This document shows, piece by piece, positions 1-7,621 of a DNA stretch of 64,000 nucleotides. Both the position numbers and the translations under genes were made by a program. The stretch is from Pseudomonas sp. Leaf48 (lineage in GTDB: Bacteria; Pseudomonadota; Gammaproteobacteria; Pseudomonadales; Pseudomonadaceae): positions 124,001 through 188,000 of the forward strand of contig NZ_LMLH01000003.1 of the NCBI RefSeq assembly GCF_001421885.1, in the 5' to 3' direction. Position 1 is the first letter of the stretch. Each line of letters opens with the position of its first letter. Under the pieces are notes generated by a model, which saw only the letters and a list, made by a program, of their open reading frames with translations, was not told the DNA's origin and searched no databases.

Positions 1-1
1 C

Positions 2-217
2 AACCAAAGTCTGGAGAGCGTCCTTGCGCCTTGGAAAAAATGGTCCGAGATGCTGTCAGAAGCAGCTGAAGCATCCCAACTCCGATCAGAGCTGCAAAGA
101 ACAGTCAATGTGGTGATTGAGCTTGCTACTAAAGATCGTGAACTCAGAAGTCGAAGAGGGCTTAACGAGCTAGCTTTTAAGCGTATTGAGCTAGTCGGAG
201 AAATTAATTTCGCATAA
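2..217 (+). CDS. C-terminal part of an unknown protein (5' end outside window)
   Basis: Frame 2 is open from the window edge to a TAA at 215-217 and gives 71 residues of polar, largely helical sequence ending EINFA. It is AT-richer than the phage genes beside it. It runs on the plus strand, convergent with the Q-like gene, although lambdoid late genes would be expected on the minus strand. It may therefore be a moron (accessory) gene. No family is recognised. Confidence 0.45.
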   Translation, partial: NQSLESVLAPWKKWSEMLSEAAEASQLRSELQRTVNVVIELATKDRELRSRRGLNELAFKRIELVGEINFA

Positions 218-250
218 CATTCTGATGCGAGCAATGAGATATCGCCCAGT

Positions 251-303
251 CCTTAGCGAATCAATTCCATGTTAATTTACTTCTGGAATTGAATTCGCTA
301 AGG
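251..303. repeat. Long inverted repeat between prophage genes
   Basis: A 19-bp arm (251-269) is matched by its reverse complement at 284-303, with one extra base in the second arm and a 14-base loop. It lies between the stop of the partial plus-strand gene and the end of the Q-like gene. No clear T run follows on either strand, so a simple terminator is not certain. Confidence 0.7.
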
Positions 304-437
304 ATATTACCCATACCCCCGAGGATCCCAGTAATACTCTACTCGGAAAACTTTCATGAGATGAATTTCCCAAAATTCCTTAGACGCATTAAGTTTGCTA
401 TTGGGCGATTTCCGCCTTTCGTCTCCGTCAATTTCGG

Positions 438-473
438 GTCGATTGCTGCCTTTTGTGATAGGCAGTAATCGAC
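438..473. other. Hairpin just downstream of the Q-like gene
   Basis: Arms 438-450 and 461-473 pair over 13 bp with one mismatch around a 10-base loop. The structure begins 8 bases past the stop of the antiterminator gene on the minus strand. It could be part of a terminator or late-region control site; no U tract is visible. Confidence 0.5.
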
Positions 474-480
474 AGATAAA

Positions 481-870
481 TTAGGCAGCTTGCCGCATTG
501 AATGGACAGCACAATCGATCCATGCTGCCCCTGCTCTCGCCAGTTCACGCGTTTTCCCTTCGCTTATGCCGTAGTACTTGCCAACCCGGACCATGGTCCA
601 TTTGGCACCGTAGTACAGCCAAATAATATCTCCCATTTGCTGATCCCTATGCGCAAGTCTGGCCACCGCATTGTCGATGGCCATTGCCCAATCGTCGGTG
701 ATGCAATAATTTTGGCTCGGCGACACTTGCGGCATCGCCTGGCGCATCAGAGCAAAGGTCGGTGAGGTGTAATTTGGTATCCCTGCCCCGTCCATTCGCC
801 ACCATCCCCACTGTTCCAACAAGTACTCGGTGTCTCCTAATGGTCGGCCTGCCGGCTTACGAATCATCAT
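481..870 (-). CDS. Phage antitermination protein Q-like
   Basis: The 129-residue product has the look of Q-type antiterminators of Pseudomonas phages: an N-terminal stretch with YLLEQWGWWRMDG, then conserved residues around QMGDIIWLYYGAKW, and a C-terminal helix-turn-helix-like part (VGKYYGISEGKTRELARAG). Such proteins let RNA polymerase read through terminators into the phage late genes. I chose the ATG at 870, five bases past the stop of the upstream gene and behind an AGGGG motif, rather than the longer frame from 975. The gene closes the leftward early operon, where Q sits in lambdoid phages. Confidence 0.75.
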   Translation of the reverse strand: MMIRKPAGRPLGDTEYLLEQWGWWRMDGAGIPNYTSPTFALMRQAMPQVSPSQNYCITDDWAMAIDNAVARLAHRDQQMGDIIWLYYGAKWTMVRVGKYYGISEGKTRELARAGAAWIDCAVHSMRQAA

Positions 871-874
871 GCAT

Positions 875-1195
875 TCAATCCCCTGTGTAATTTGATCCGC
901 CGGCACCGCGACGGTTGTTCTGTTGGTAGTATTCGGCTGGGCCAGATATCGACGAGCCCTGCTGGAGCACTGCAATTTCGCGCTGAGCCCACTGCAATTT
1001 GAAGCTCAACTGCGTCACCAATTCGTCCGAAGAAAGTACCACCCTGCTACCCAAAACTACCCAACCGGAGCCGTTGCAATCACTGCAAACCAGCTCATAA
1101 AAAACGCCCTGCACCACCGCTTTTCCTTTGCAGGCCGGGCAAGGCTCCAGCTCGATCCGCTCTCTCTTAAAACCGAAGCCTTGCCCTTTTTTCAT
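875..1195 (-). CDS. Small zinc-ribbon-like phage protein
   Basis: The 106-residue protein has two CxxC pairs (CPAC near residue 19 and CSDC near 37), the second followed by NGSG as in DnaJ-type zinc repeats. A structural zinc ribbon is therefore likely. The C-terminal half is helical and polar. The ATG at 1195 follows GAGGAT, and the gene overlaps the end of the recombinase gene by 29 bases, so the two are probably translated from one message. Its role is unknown; its place directly before Q suggests a nin-region-type accessory gene. Confidence 0.65.
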   Translation of the reverse strand: MKKGQGFGFKRERIELEPCPACKGKAVVQGVFYELVCSDCNGSGWVVLGSRVVLSSDELVTQLSFKLQWAQREIAVLQQGSSISGPAEYYQQNNRRGAGGSNYTGD

Positions 1196-2489
1196 GTTTC
1201 AAATCCTCGCCTTTAACAAATTGTGGAAGTGCCTCGCAGGCCCCGCCGTTTGTGGCGTTCAAGCTAACTTGCGAATCTTCATATCTAACGCCTGTCTGCC
1301 CATGAATGCCCCTGAAGCCATGACCATCTAACCAGTCGTGCCACTTCACCAGCGCCAGTCGACGCTGCTCGGTGGCCTGGGTGTTGATGTACGTCGAGGC
1401 GATCTTGCCCAGTGAGTGATTGAGCAACATCTCGCCGATGTGGCCGTCAATGCCAAGGTCCGTCCAGGCTGTTCGAGCTACCTTGCGCAGGTCGTGACTG
1501 GTCCAAGCCCCCTGCCCCAATCGCGTGAATACGGCGCTGGCCTGATTCTCGCTAAGCGGCAGACCACGACGTGACGGAAACAGATAGGCACCCTCGTAGC
1601 CGCTGGCTCGCTGGCAGATGCGGTACCGGCGCAACAGCGCGCAAGCTTGATCGGTCAGTGGCAGCCGGTGCTCGGTTCGGCTTTTGGTGTGCTCGGCAGG
1701 GATGAACCACTCACGCTCGGACAGCGCGATATCAGCCCAGCGGGTCATTCGTGTCTCGCCTATACGTGTGCCGTGACAGAGCATCATCAGGGCCAGCATG
1801 ACGTCACCCGGTGCGCTGTCGAAGCGCTCGGCCAATAGAGTGACAATCTCCGGCACCTGCACACCACGAAGGCGCGCCGGCTTGGGCATGATCTGGGCAG
1901 TGGTGAAGTCGGAAAACTTGATTCCGGCCATGGGATTGGTCGGGATCAGGTCCAATTTATGGGCTTGGCGAAAAGCCACGGCCAGCAGACGAAACAGCTG
2001 TTGCACGTATGACAACGACAGCACAGCCTGCAATGGCCACATCAGTTCTTTGTCCAGGGAATAGGCGCTCACCGCCCGAATCGGCAAATCCCTCAAGCGT
2101 GGCGTTAAGTGGCAAGCAATCGCTGACTTGGCCCCGGCCTTGCGCTTGTTCGACAATGAGCGCGCCTTCGCCATACGCTCGCTAAACCAATCGAGAAGAT
2201 CACCAACGGTACTCCAGACCTCAATGGCAACACTGGAATCGGGTTTGAGCACCAGACGCTGACGCAGCTCGGGCAGGACTGACAATACTGCCGCGGGCTT
2301 CAAATCCGGATAGCCCGCGATACGGTGCCACTTACGATTCGCGACCAAGTACCACGACCCACGTGCCCGCCTGCCGCTAAACCGAAAATACAGGCCGGGA
2401 TGCCGAGGGTCGCGCAACGTGGTCACAGTCAGATCGGCTGCCTGGCGCCGGATCTCAGGTTCGGTGAGTGACACGGCCAGCGTAGTCAT
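1167..2489 (-). CDS. Tyrosine recombinase in the replication/Q interval
   Basis: The 440-residue protein carries the full tyrosine recombinase signature: Arg242 (HGTRIGE), His332-x-x-Arg335 (SHDLRK), His358 (LLNHSLG) and Tyr367 (STYIN). The N-terminal arm-binding region resembles DUF4102-type integrases. It overlaps the next upstream gene by 4 bases and lies inside the leftward early operon, far from the attachment site, where the prophage already has its own integrase at 11933-13048. It may resolve dimers, act on another site or be a second integration module. The activity assignment is firm, the role is inference. Confidence 0.88.
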   Translation of the reverse strand: MTTLAVSLTEPEIRRQAADLTVTTLRDPRHPGLYFRFSGRRARGSWYLVANRKWHRIAGYPDLKPAAVLSVLPELRQRLVLKPDSSVAIEVWSTVGDLLDWFSERMAKARSLSNKRKAGAKSAIACHLTPRLRDLPIRAVSAYSLDKELMWPLQAVLSLSYVQQLFRLLAVAFRQAHKLDLIPTNPMAGIKFSDFTTAQIMPKPARLRGVQVPEIVTLLAERFDSAPGDVMLALMMLCHGTRIGETRMTRWADIALSEREWFIPAEHTKSRTEHRLPLTDQACALLRRYRICQRASGYEGAYLFPSRRGLPLSENQASAVFTRLGQGAWTSHDLRKVARTAWTDLGIDGHIGEMLLNHSLGKIASTYINTQATEQRRLALVKWHDWLDGHGFRGIHGQTGVRYEDSQVSLNATNGGACEALPQFVKGEDLKHEKRARLRF

Positions 2490-3013
2490 GCACCGGACAC
2501 CAACTTATCCAGAGCAAACTCTCTCAGCACTTCTTGAAGACGCTTGGCCTTGATAATGGCTGCGGCGTTGCTCTCCCGCTCAGCCTCGACAGAAAGCGCC
2601 ACTTCCTCAATACGTGCCGCTAGCTTTTTCATGCGTTGTCCGACTTCGTCAGCAAAGCTGATGACTTCGCCAGACAGCACCGCCAACGTATCCAGGGCGC
2701 TGGTATCGGCCTTTTTAATGGTCACAACGGCCGACTGGGTTTCTTTTGGCATGCTTTGCTCTCTCGGGGATTTGATAGTGATGGCGGTACGCTGAAAGTG
2801 ACCGTTAACGGGTTCGCGAATGAGACCTGCCTCCTTCAACTCACCCAAGCCGCGACGGACAGCCGGGAACTGGGCCCCCGTGGCTTCGGAAACCATCAAC
2901 GAATTGAAAATGTCGTGGGCACTCCAAGGCTCTTGGATTGGCACGACCTGAAACACCTTGCGGGCAAGTGAAGATTGCCCGGCGAGCATGTTTTGTTGCT
3001 TGGCTGCATTCAT
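2486..3013 (-). CDS. Winged-helix and coiled-coil phage protein
   Basis: Residues about 25-75 read as a small winged helix (WSAHDIFNSLMVSEATGAQFPAVRRGLGELKEAGLI divided over helices and wing), and the last 90 residues form a long helical, probably coiled-coil, segment ending DKLVSGA. The start overlaps the stop of the P-like gene by one base and its end overlaps the recombinase start, so it belongs to the replication operon. A DNA-binding helper of replication is possible; no named family is recognised. Confidence 0.7.
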   Translation of the reverse strand: MNAAKQQNMLAGQSSLARKVFQVVPIQEPWSAHDIFNSLMVSEATGAQFPAVRRGLGELKEAGLIREPVNGHFQRTAITIKSPREQSMPKETQSAVVTIKKADTSALDTLAVLSGEVISFADEVGQRMKKLAARIEEVALSVEAERESNAAAIIKAKRLQEVLREFALDKLVSGA

Positions 3014-3831
3014 CAGAAGCCACCTGTGGGATTGAATGGATCAGGGAGGGAGTTCAATCGGGTACGAGGAAGCGAGGCTTGTTGCTGCTCGCGTTTTCCC
3101 GGGTCACTGGCAAAACGAGCCAGCAACTGGGCGCGTGCGACCTTGCCGTCAAGCGGGATCGACTGTTGCGACATGGTCATCAACAACTGCGCCTCGCCGT
3201 ACTCTTCCGCGAGTTGCGTTTCGGGCTTTTGCGAGTCGTGACCAATTCCAATGGCGATGTCTTCGAGCGGCTGTCCGCTGACCAACATCCGGATGGTGAT
3301 GTCATAGGCGCGATCAAAGACCTTGCTGGCCTTCTCGGACACCAAGCTGCTCAGGTTATGCATCTCGCATTGAAGCGCGGCATGACGTACCGCCGGGTGC
3401 GACCACTCGCGGAAAAATGCTCGGCTCGGGGCCAAATTAACCAGCGCTTCACGGAAGGCCTTATCGTGTGTAGGAATGCCCAGCATTTCAGGCGTTGGCT
3501 GACACCACTTCACAAACTTACCGACGCTCGGCGCGAAATCGTCGCCGTGCTGTCGGCAGTTCTGCAAGCCATAGCGAATCTGCTCGAGGGTATTGATCCC
3601 GGCGACGATGAAAGCCTTGATCCAACTGCGCTTCGCAGCCCGCAAGGCTTCATCATCTGGCCAAGCTTGTTTCCAGGCGGGAAAGATCGCTTGCAATTCC
3701 TTGAACAGCGAGTTGACGACGTCAGTGGTACCAGGCGGCAATTGTTTCGGTTGAACCAGAGCCACGGGCGGCAGGTTGCCCATCTTGCTCAGCAACTGAT
3801 TGGCGCTACAGGGTGCTTTCAGCTCCATCAC
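3013..3831 (-). CDS. Replication protein P-like helicase loader
   Basis: The 272-residue protein matches the lambda P type: an N-terminal linker (ANQLLSKMGNLPPV), then the domain with FPAWKQAWPDDEALRAAKRSWIKAF and the stretch YGLQNCRQHGDDFAPSVGKFVKWC. Proteins of this family bring the host DnaB helicase to the phage origin bound by the O protein. The gene overlaps the O-like gene by 4 bases in the usual O-P order, which supports the call. It is complete. Confidence 0.82.
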   Translation of the reverse strand: MMELKAPCSANQLLSKMGNLPPVALVQPKQLPPGTTDVVNSLFKELQAIFPAWKQAWPDDEALRAAKRSWIKAFIVAGINTLEQIRYGLQNCRQHGDDFAPSVGKFVKWCQPTPEMLGIPTHDKAFREALVNLAPSRAFFREWSHPAVRHAALQCEMHNLSSLVSEKASKVFDRAYDITIRMLVSGQPLEDIAIGIGHDSQKPETQLAEEYGEAQLLMTMSQQSIPLDGKVARAQLLARFASDPGKREQQQASLPRTRLNSLPDPFNPTGGF

Positions 3832-4619
3832 AAATCCCCCAGATCATCAGCCCAACTGGAGTCATCGAAGTCTGGGGACACCGATGAGCTGGAAGCCACT
3901 TTGACCTGCTCACGTTTGACCCAACGAATCAGACGAAAACACCAACCGGACGCGCTGTCGACGGTGGCAGGCTTGGCGACGAAGAAACCCTTGAAGCCAG
4001 CGAGCAAGTCACTGGTGAGCGAATCAACCGGCAGACCGGCAATCGTGAGCTGATCAGCCAGCGCCTTCTCGCTCGGCAACCAAGCGGCGAACATGGCAAA
4101 GCGCTGACGATCATCCAATGACGCGATGGCCGCTTGCTCCTGCTCGGAAATCACATCGGAAATCTCGCGCTGCAGCTGCTGTTCGGTTACTTGATGGTTA
4201 AGTGACGTATTGGGTGCAGATTCTGCACCCCGCTCTGTCACAGACTGCACCCCGTTCTGTTGTGATTTGCACCCCGTGGCGTCATTTGCACCCCGTTTTG
4301 TACGGGGTGCAGGATTTGCACCCCGTGATAATTGAAGGTCATAAACGACCGGGCGGCGGTCATGGCGATCGATGTGTACGGCGGCGATGGCTTGATTGCC
4401 CTCCTGAATCAGCCCAGCCTTCTCCAGGTCGTCCAATTTGTAGCGGACGGTACGCTCAGACAAACCGGTGTCCAGAGCTAGGGTGACGGCCGATGGAAAG
4501 GCACCAGCACCGTTCGAGCCGGCATAGTTGGCCAGACACAGCAGCACATGCCGCGCGCTTGAATCTTTCAGAGAATCGATGGGCAAAGAGAGTGCCCAGG
4601 ACATTGCTTGAACACTCAC
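3828..4619 (-). CDS. Replication initiator O-like, helix-turn-helix N-terminus
   Basis: Residues 10-75 form a winged helix-turn-helix of the MarR/phage O type (FPSAVTLALDTGLSERTVRY). The middle, about residues 95-140, is low in structure and is the part of the gene that contains repeated origin-like elements. The C-terminal half is helical and ends in an acidic DDLGDL tail, a likely contact for the P-like partner. In lambda the O gene also encloses the origin. The gene overlaps its neighbours by 4 bases on both sides. Confidence 0.82.
   Translation of the reverse strand: MSVQAMSWALSLPIDSLKDSSARHVLLCLANYAGSNGAGAFPSAVTLALDTGLSERTVRYKLDDLEKAGLIQEGNQAIAAVHIDRHDRRPVVYDLQLSRGANPAPRTKRGANDATGCKSQQNGVQSVTERGAESAPNTSLNHQVTEQQLQREISDVISEQEQAAIASLDDRQRFAMFAAWLPSEKALADQLTIAGLPVDSLTSDLLAGFKGFFVAKPATVDSASGWCFRLIRWVKREQVKVASSSSVSPDFDDSSWADDLGDL
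4211..4325. repeat. Iterons inside the O-like gene, probable phage replication origin
   Basis: The nine-base element TGCACCCCG occurs five times in one orientation at 4224, 4246, 4268, 4287 and 4317. It occurs once inverted at 4303-4311, and a partial inverted copy lies at 4211-4218. The first three copies are spaced 22 bp apart, about two helical turns. Position within the initiator gene and this regular phasing match lambda-type origins, where O protein binds iterons. Binding and origin activity are inferred. Confidence 0.8.
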
Positions 4620-5365
4620 TGCGAGGCTCCGATGTTAAATTCAGCCAAACGGGCAAGGCCTTTGGGAGTGACCATTGGATCGAATGCCACGCGCTCGATG
4701 CCGATCTCCGGGTCAGGCGTTAAGGCCGTTACCTTGTGAGTCATGTAGCCGGCGGTGATGCGCGGTTGATAAGCAACCCAGCGCTTGGAACCCTTGCGGC
4801 GGAAAATCCACCGATGCTGTTCAAGCCAAGCAAACAATTTCGCGGGCTGGAGCTGCAACTGCTTGGCGGTGTCGGTGATGCAGATCGCCCCGCCGGCCGC
4901 CGCCAGACGCTTGATCGCGGCGACTTTCGGTGCTTGATCGAGAATGACCAGCCGCAGCGACTGGTTGTCCTTGGCTTGGTCGGCGGCAGCCTGCAACGCT
5001 TCGGCGTAGGTAGCCGGGATCTGAAAATGATTGAGCTGGGCTTCGAGTTCCTGCCAGCGATCAATAATTTTTGCGCGGAATTCGACGCTGTAACCCGAGA
5101 CCACCACCAAGGTGTCGCGCTGAGATAACAAGAACTCGCGATAGACCTGACCGTTTTGTGGGTGGACGTAGGGGGTGTCGTTTGACGAAACGACACCCTT
5201 GGCAACCAGCGCGCGGATGGTTTTCAGGACGTTGTCGTGCGTGCTGCCAGTCAGCTCGGCGATCTCGCGTGACGACATGGTGTGACATGACACGTTTTGC
5301 GATTGACCAAGACGTGTCACGACATCGAAGGTATTGCTCGGGGCAATATGGCTGTGCATAATCAT
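4616..5365 (-). CDS. Rha-type phage regulator with KilAC antirepressor domain
   Basis: The N-terminal 100 residues match the Rha family (TMSSREIAELTGSTHDNVLKT, then YVHPQNGQVYREFLLSQRD). Residues about 145-235 match the KilA-C/phage antirepressor domain (CITDTAKQLQLQPAKLFAWL, then WVAYQPRITAGYM). Such two-domain proteins act as antirepressors or regulators of phage development. The gene precedes the O-like gene with a 4-base overlap. The start could also be the Met two codons downstream. Confidence 0.82.
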   Translation of the reverse strand: MIMHSHIAPSNTFDVVTRLGQSQNVSCHTMSSREIAELTGSTHDNVLKTIRALVAKGVVSSNDTPYVHPQNGQVYREFLLSQRDTLVVVSGYSVEFRAKIIDRWQELEAQLNHFQIPATYAEALQAAADQAKDNQSLRLVILDQAPKVAAIKRLAAAGGAICITDTAKQLQLQPAKLFAWLEQHRWIFRRKGSKRWVAYQPRITAGYMTHKVTALTPDPEIGIERVAFDPMVTPKGLARLAEFNIGASQ

Positions 5366-5386
5366 CGCTCTCTAGTTTTACGAATC

Positions 5387-5412
5387 AGCCGACCTCGACC
5401 GTCGGCTTTTTT
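5387..5412 (+). terminator. Terminator-like hairpin facing right
   Basis: Arms AGCCGAC (5387-5393) and GTCGGCT (5401-5407) enclose a 7-base loop and run into six T residues on the plus strand. It sits between two minus-strand genes, so in this orientation it would stop antisense transcription rather than the early operon. On the minus strand there is no T run. Confidence 0.55.
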
Positions 5413-5423
5413 GTGTCTACGAC

Positions 5424-6044
5424 TCAGGCGATCGACTTCAGCACTGGGCGAGATTTTTCGATCATCTCTTCGGCCTTCCGGCCAAGTTCCCCTGCCCTTG
5501 CTTCAACTTGCCGACATTCCTTGGCGAACGCTGGTAAGTGCGGCAGGTCCTTTTCGCTCATCACTTGGTCGTCGAACACCTCGCTTCCAGTGTCAATCAC
5601 ATCCCCCAGGGCACGGATCAACGCACTGAAGCTTTTGCTCCCGCATTGTTCGGTCGCCATCTGGCGGGCACCAATCAAACCGTGACGGCTGGCCAGTTCA
5701 TTGACGCAGTGATCACGGAACTCAGGCTCGAGTGCATTCACCCACGACTCTTCCAGCCAAGAAGGAATTTCCTGCTCGCTCGACAGCCAGCGTTGAACAC
5801 GTTTGAGCCAACGACCTGTTGCCCTCACGAACGGGAGGACATCGTTCAACCGCGCCAGCTCATCGAAATCAGGTACCTTCGCCAACTCGATCTTCGCGGC
5901 AGGGACGATTAAGTAAATTTCTCGGCTCAGCGCCTGGGCGAAATCGTCCTGGCTCAGGTTGGTGCGAGCGATCTGATTTGCCGCATGCGCAACCAGCACC
6001 TGATCGCGGGTTTGCAATTTGTGTCCTGGACTGGACGTATCCAT
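5424..6044 (-). CDS. Unknown early phage protein downstream of cro
   Basis: The 206-residue product is helical throughout and has no signal peptide or membrane segment. It starts 54 bases after the stop of the cro-like gene, the slot held by cII-type regulators in lambdoid phages. The region around LVAHAANQIARTNLSQDDFAQALSR (read as two helices) could be DNA-binding, but I see no secure match to the CII family. It is part of the rightward-equivalent early operon controlled by the operator at 6332-6395. Confidence 0.65.
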   Translation of the reverse strand: MDTSSPGHKLQTRDQVLVAHAANQIARTNLSQDDFAQALSREIYLIVPAAKIELAKVPDFDELARLNDVLPFVRATGRWLKRVQRWLSSEQEIPSWLEESWVNALEPEFRDHCVNELASRHGLIGARQMATEQCGSKSFSALIRALGDVIDTGSEVFDDQVMSEKDLPHLPAFAKECRQVEARAGELGRKAEEMIEKSRPVLKSIA

Positions 6045-6098
6045 ATGAACTGCTCTCTTCTAATCTGACTTCAATGGAGCGCTGGATAATGTGATTGA

Positions 6099-6299
6099 TT
6101 AACCAGCGAGACGCTGAGGTTGGGCAGGAAAGGGCTTTACCTCTTCCGCCTCGAAGCTGCCGTCATCAAATTCGGTCACATAAACTTCCCGCCCTGCTTT
6201 TAAGGCTTTGCTGATGCCGCCTTGGCTCATACGAAGCGCTGTTGCTGCTTTTAGCTGGCCAACTTTCGTCACAAAATCTTTGAGTGGTATGCGCTGCAT
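6099..6299 (-). CDS. cro: Cro-like repressor
   Basis: The 66-residue protein fits the Cro family in size and pattern: LKDFVTKVGQLKAATALRMSQGGISKALKAGREV gives a helix-turn-helix at about residues 14-38 (AATALRMSQGGISKALKAG), followed by a short beta tail. It is divergent from the CI-type gene with the operator region between them. Cro proteins bind the same operators as CI and favour lytic growth. Confidence 0.85.
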   Translation of the reverse strand: MQRIPLKDFVTKVGQLKAATALRMSQGGISKALKAGREVYVTEFDDGSFEAEEVKPFPAQPQRLAG

Positions 6300-6331
6300 A
6301 CAGAACCTCTTTCACCATGCATACGCAAAAG

Positions 6332-6395
6332 TATTACCTGCGGTCTTTATTAAGTCAATATCGGCGGTCTTAGATTGATATTACCTGACGTAATA
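6332..6395. promoter_or_regulatory. Right operator region between cro and cI, three repeats
   Basis: Three related sites lie about 23-24 bp apart: TATTACCTGCGGTCTT at 6332-6347, a weaker copy ending GCGGTCTTA at 6356-6371, and the near-palindrome TATTACCTGACGTAATA at 6379-6395. Spacing equals that of lambda OR1-3. The same element recurs at 7621-7680 on the far side of cI. CI and Cro binding is inferred from position. Confidence 0.75.
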
Positions 6396-6405
6396 CAGTG
6401 CTTTT

Positions 6406-7128
6406 ATGAATAAACCTTTGAAAAAACGCCCATTGAGCGACGTAGAGCAGCAGGAATGCGCCGCGCTGAACGCGCTCTATAAAGCGAAGAAAAAAGAGCT
6501 CGGGCTGAGTCAAGAAAAAATTGCTATAGAAGGCCTCAAGGCCAATAGCCAGAGCGCTGCGAGCCACTATTTGACAGGGCGAAATGCCTTGAACATCGAG
6601 GCCGCCTCTGTATTTGCGCGTTATTTGAAAGTCCCTGTTTCAGCCTTTAGCGAGCGTCTTGCTAAAGAAATCGGCTCGCTTTCAAGCTCTGAGCCTTCGA
6701 ATGTGGGTTCAACTCGTCAACCCATTGAGTCCTTCCGCTATCCAGTCATCAGTTGGGTTGCCGCAGGTGCCTGGGCGGAAGCCGTCGAACCCTTCCCTCC
6801 TGGGTTTTCAGATCGATACGAGCTATCGGACTACAACTCAAAGGGCCCCGCTTTCTGGCTTGAGGTCAAAGGTGACTCGATGACATCTCCGGTCGGGACA
6901 AGCATTACTGAAGGAACGCTGATCCTAGTTGATACTGAGGCTGACGTTCAGGCTGGAAAACTAGTGGTGGCCAAATTGGCTGACAGTGACCAGGCCACCT
7001 TCAAGAAGCTCGTAGATGACGGTGGTCGGCGTTACTTGAAGCCATTGAACCCTGCCTACCCTACAGAGATGTGTGCAGAGAACTGTCGAATCGTCGGAGT
7101 CGTGGTTAGGGCGCTGCAAAAGCTATAA
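6406..7128 (+). CDS. cI: CI-type repressor (HTH plus S24 self-cleavage domain)
   Basis: Residues 20-80 form an XRE-type helix-turn-helix (LSQEKIAIEGLKANSQSAAS). Residues 112-238 are a LexA/CI peptidase domain with the cleavage pair Ala120-Gly121, the catalytic Ser158 in GDSM and the general base Lys200 in ATFKKL. All self-cleavage residues are present, so RecA-stimulated induction is expected. It is divergent from cro across a three-site operator, and a terminator follows at 7160. This protein should hold the prophage silent. Confidence 0.92.
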   Translation: MNKPLKKRPLSDVEQQECAALNALYKAKKKELGLSQEKIAIEGLKANSQSAASHYLTGRNALNIEAASVFARYLKVPVSAFSERLAKEIGSLSSSEPSNVGSTRQPIESFRYPVISWVAAGAWAEAVEPFPPGFSDRYELSDYNSKGPAFWLEVKGDSMTSPVGTSITEGTLILVDTEADVQAGKLVVAKLADSDQATFKKLVDDGGRRYLKPLNPAYPTEMCAENCRIVGVVVRALQKL

Positions 7129-7159
7129 ACATGGCAACCCATCTTATCTACCTCTAGAG

Positions 7160-7183
7160 AGCCCGCCATGAGCGGGCTTTTTC
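7160..7183 (+). terminator. Terminator of the cI transcript
   Basis: A stem AGCCCGC/GCGGGCT with a 5-base loop runs directly into TTTTTC, 30 bases after the repressor stop codon. Confidence 0.85.
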
Positions 7184-7287
7184 GTCTTCCGACCACACAA
7201 TTTTTTCTCTTTTTCTAAATCCGCAGCCTTCGTTTCTCTTTTTACATAAGGACGGCTGCAGGTGGCAGAAAAGGGCTATCCCAACCC

Positions 7288-7301
7288 GTCAAATATTTGA
7301 C
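7288..7301. promoter_or_regulatory. Perfect 14-bp palindrome upstream of the DUF1654 gene
   Basis: GTCAAATATTTGAC is fully palindromic and lies 45 bases before the start codon at 7346. It does not match the CI/Cro operator element or the LexA box, so it may bind another regulator, perhaps the gene product itself. Confidence 0.45.
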
Positions 7302-7345
7302 ATTTTATGGTGGTGTTTTCAAACGACAAAAGTAAGGATCACCGT

Positions 7346-7594
7346 ATGCATCGCCCTCTTTCTGCAAGCTCAACTGAGACTTTATGTGAGCGTCTACGCC
7401 GACGTATCCAACGCCTCATCGCTACACCGCATGCGCAGAAGATCCAATCCGTTTTAGTCACCAGATCAGAGAACGAATCTGCCGAAGCGTGGCACCAGGT
7501 GATGCAGGAGATTGAAGACACCGATGGGGTCCGCATGGATCGGCTTGAGTGCGGCGCCATTAGGATCGGGTGGCGAGAGTACTGCGAAGCGTAG
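7346..7594 (+). CDS. DUF1654 family protein, prophage copy
   Basis: The 82-residue product aligns along most of its length with the chromosomal protein at 30428-30664: TPHAQKIQ against SPTAQKAR, EAWHQVMQEIEDTDGV against DEWERLLEEIDENDNV, and GAIRIGW against GVQIFW. This is the DUF1654 family typical of Pseudomonas; its function is not known. The ATG at 7346 has AAGGAT at good spacing, unlike the earlier in-frame start at 7307. It stands alone between two terminators, as a moron-like unit expressed from its own promoter. Confidence 0.8.
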   Translation: MHRPLSASSTETLCERLRRRIQRLIATPHAQKIQSVLVTRSENESAEAWHQVMQEIEDTDGVRMDRLECGAIRIGWREYCEA

Positions 7595-7597
7595 AGA

Positions 7598-7621
7598 GAG
7601 CCCGCGATTGAGCGGGTTTTT
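7598..7621 (+). terminator. Terminator after the prophage DUF1654 gene
   Basis: The stem CCCGC/GCGGG with a 6-base loop is followed by TTTTTATT, starting a few bases after the stop codon. Confidence 0.8.

Noticed and set aside
4211-4325. CRISPR array
   Set aside because: The repeats are only 9 bp with 10-21 bp between them, one is inverted, and they lie within a coding gene.
5387-5412. Main terminator between the cro operon and the Rha gene
   Set aside because: The T run is on the plus strand, so it cannot act as a classic terminator for the minus-strand operon.
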